DNA of 64,000 nucleotides from Marinobacter confluentis. Lineage in GTDB: Bacteria > Pseudomonadota > Gammaproteobacteria > Pseudomonadales > Oleiphilaceae. The notes below the pieces were generated by a model, which searched no databases, was not told the DNA's origin, and saw nothing but the letters and a program-made list of their open reading frames with translations. Made by a program: the position numbers and the translations under genes. The DNA lies in the NCBI RefSeq assembly GCF_004785685.1, contig NZ_SRPF01000004.1:124001-188000 (forward strand), given 5' to 3'. Shown piece by piece: positions 63,803 to 64,000 of the stretch (within the stretch, counting starts at the first letter, position 1; every line of letters begins with the position of its first letter).

Positions 63803-64000
63803 AAACACCGGATTGGCCTGCAAACGAATTAGACCGACAGTCAGCCGTCGATGCCACCAGACTTCTGGACACCCAGAGCGAGGAGCGCTTCGACCGTTTT
63901 ACCCGAATGGCGACAGCTGCGCTTCGAACTCCGATTGCTCTGGTCACGCTGGTCGACCGGGATCGTCAGTGGTTCAAGTCGTGTGTGGGACTTGCGGTGG
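63799..64000 (+). CDS. GAF-domain signalling protein, 5' fragment
   Basis: The first 67 residues are visible; the gene runs off the window. They carry the common beginning of a GAF sensor domain, ATRLLDTQSEERFDRFTRMA followed by PIALVTLVDRDRQWFKS. The output domain (often GGDEF or histidine kinase) is outside. ATG 63799 overlaps the kinase stop and has GGA upstream, so the two are co-translated. Confidence 0.85.
   Translation, partial: MKTPDWPANELDRQSAVDATRLLDTQSEERFDRFTRMATAALRTPIALVTLVDRDRQWFKSCVGLAV

Overview
The window is one contiguous stretch of a gammaproteobacterial chromosome of moderately high G+C content. The gene set (long-form PstC/PstA, FadE, RapA, UbiF, TmcA, MnmH, an Rsm-type small RNA with a GacA-type upstream box, ArsJ with its dedicated GAPDH) and the protein sequences look like a marine Marinobacter-type bacterium. 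That assignment is from memory of families and was not searched. I see no tRNA, rRNA, CRISPR array, insertion sequence or prophage.

Layout. 1-8155: end of a dienelactone-hydrolase-family gene, a cold-shock gene, crcB, fadE, rapA-cysZ and a vanZ-like gene. 8156-8659: a gene-free stretch holding a GacA-type box and an RsmZ/CsrB-like RNA with 16 GGA motifs and its own terminator. 8660-13953: a methyltransferase, mnmH, mscS, a YbaK-type deacylase, ubiF and a HIT protein. 13958-19562: pstS-pstC-pstA-pstB-phoU, reading leftward from a Pho box. 19666-24502: a thioesterase, then phnD-phnC-phnE-phnE plus an unusual HAD protein, reading rightward behind a second Pho box. 24526-27229: an ion channel, a CbiM-like permease and a diguanylate cyclase. 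27337-33354: an arsenic island with an MFS gene, arsJ and gapdh, an arsC-arsR fusion, arsH, and an ACR3 gene that appears to lack an internal segment. 33444-49754: psiE, uvrD, a porin with a small phosphate-binding-like protein, gabD-like, an acetylpolyamine amidohydrolase, ppnN, cytochrome c, an enoyl-CoA hydratase-type hydrolase, an ankyrin lipoprotein, tmcA, DUF2237 and a second UvrD-like helicase. 49838-58664: a DUF4124 protein, a methyltransferase, dadA, ppk2, tatD, an HD-GYP phosphodiesterase, a Na/Pi cotransporter, lysO and DUF2288. 58721-64000: a signalling cluster (REC, REC-HDOD, Hpt-REC-REC-GGDEF, histidine kinase, start of a GAF protein).

Two themes run through it. The first is phosphorus and its analogue arsenate: high-affinity Pst uptake, phosphonate-type uptake, PsiE, PPK2, Na/Pi transport, and an arsenic system that exports arsenate as 1-arseno-3-phosphoglycerate. 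The second is post-transcriptional and second-messenger signalling: the Rsm-like RNA, two GGEEF cyclases and one HD-GYP phosphodiesterase.

The most unusual signal is a family of four dispersed structured repeats (1262-1371, 30797-30904, 33935-34041, 47271-47380). Each has a near-identical core of about 55 bases able to fold two small hairpins with TGGA-type loops. Each core is enclosed by 22-28 bp complementary arms whose sequence differs completely from copy to copy.
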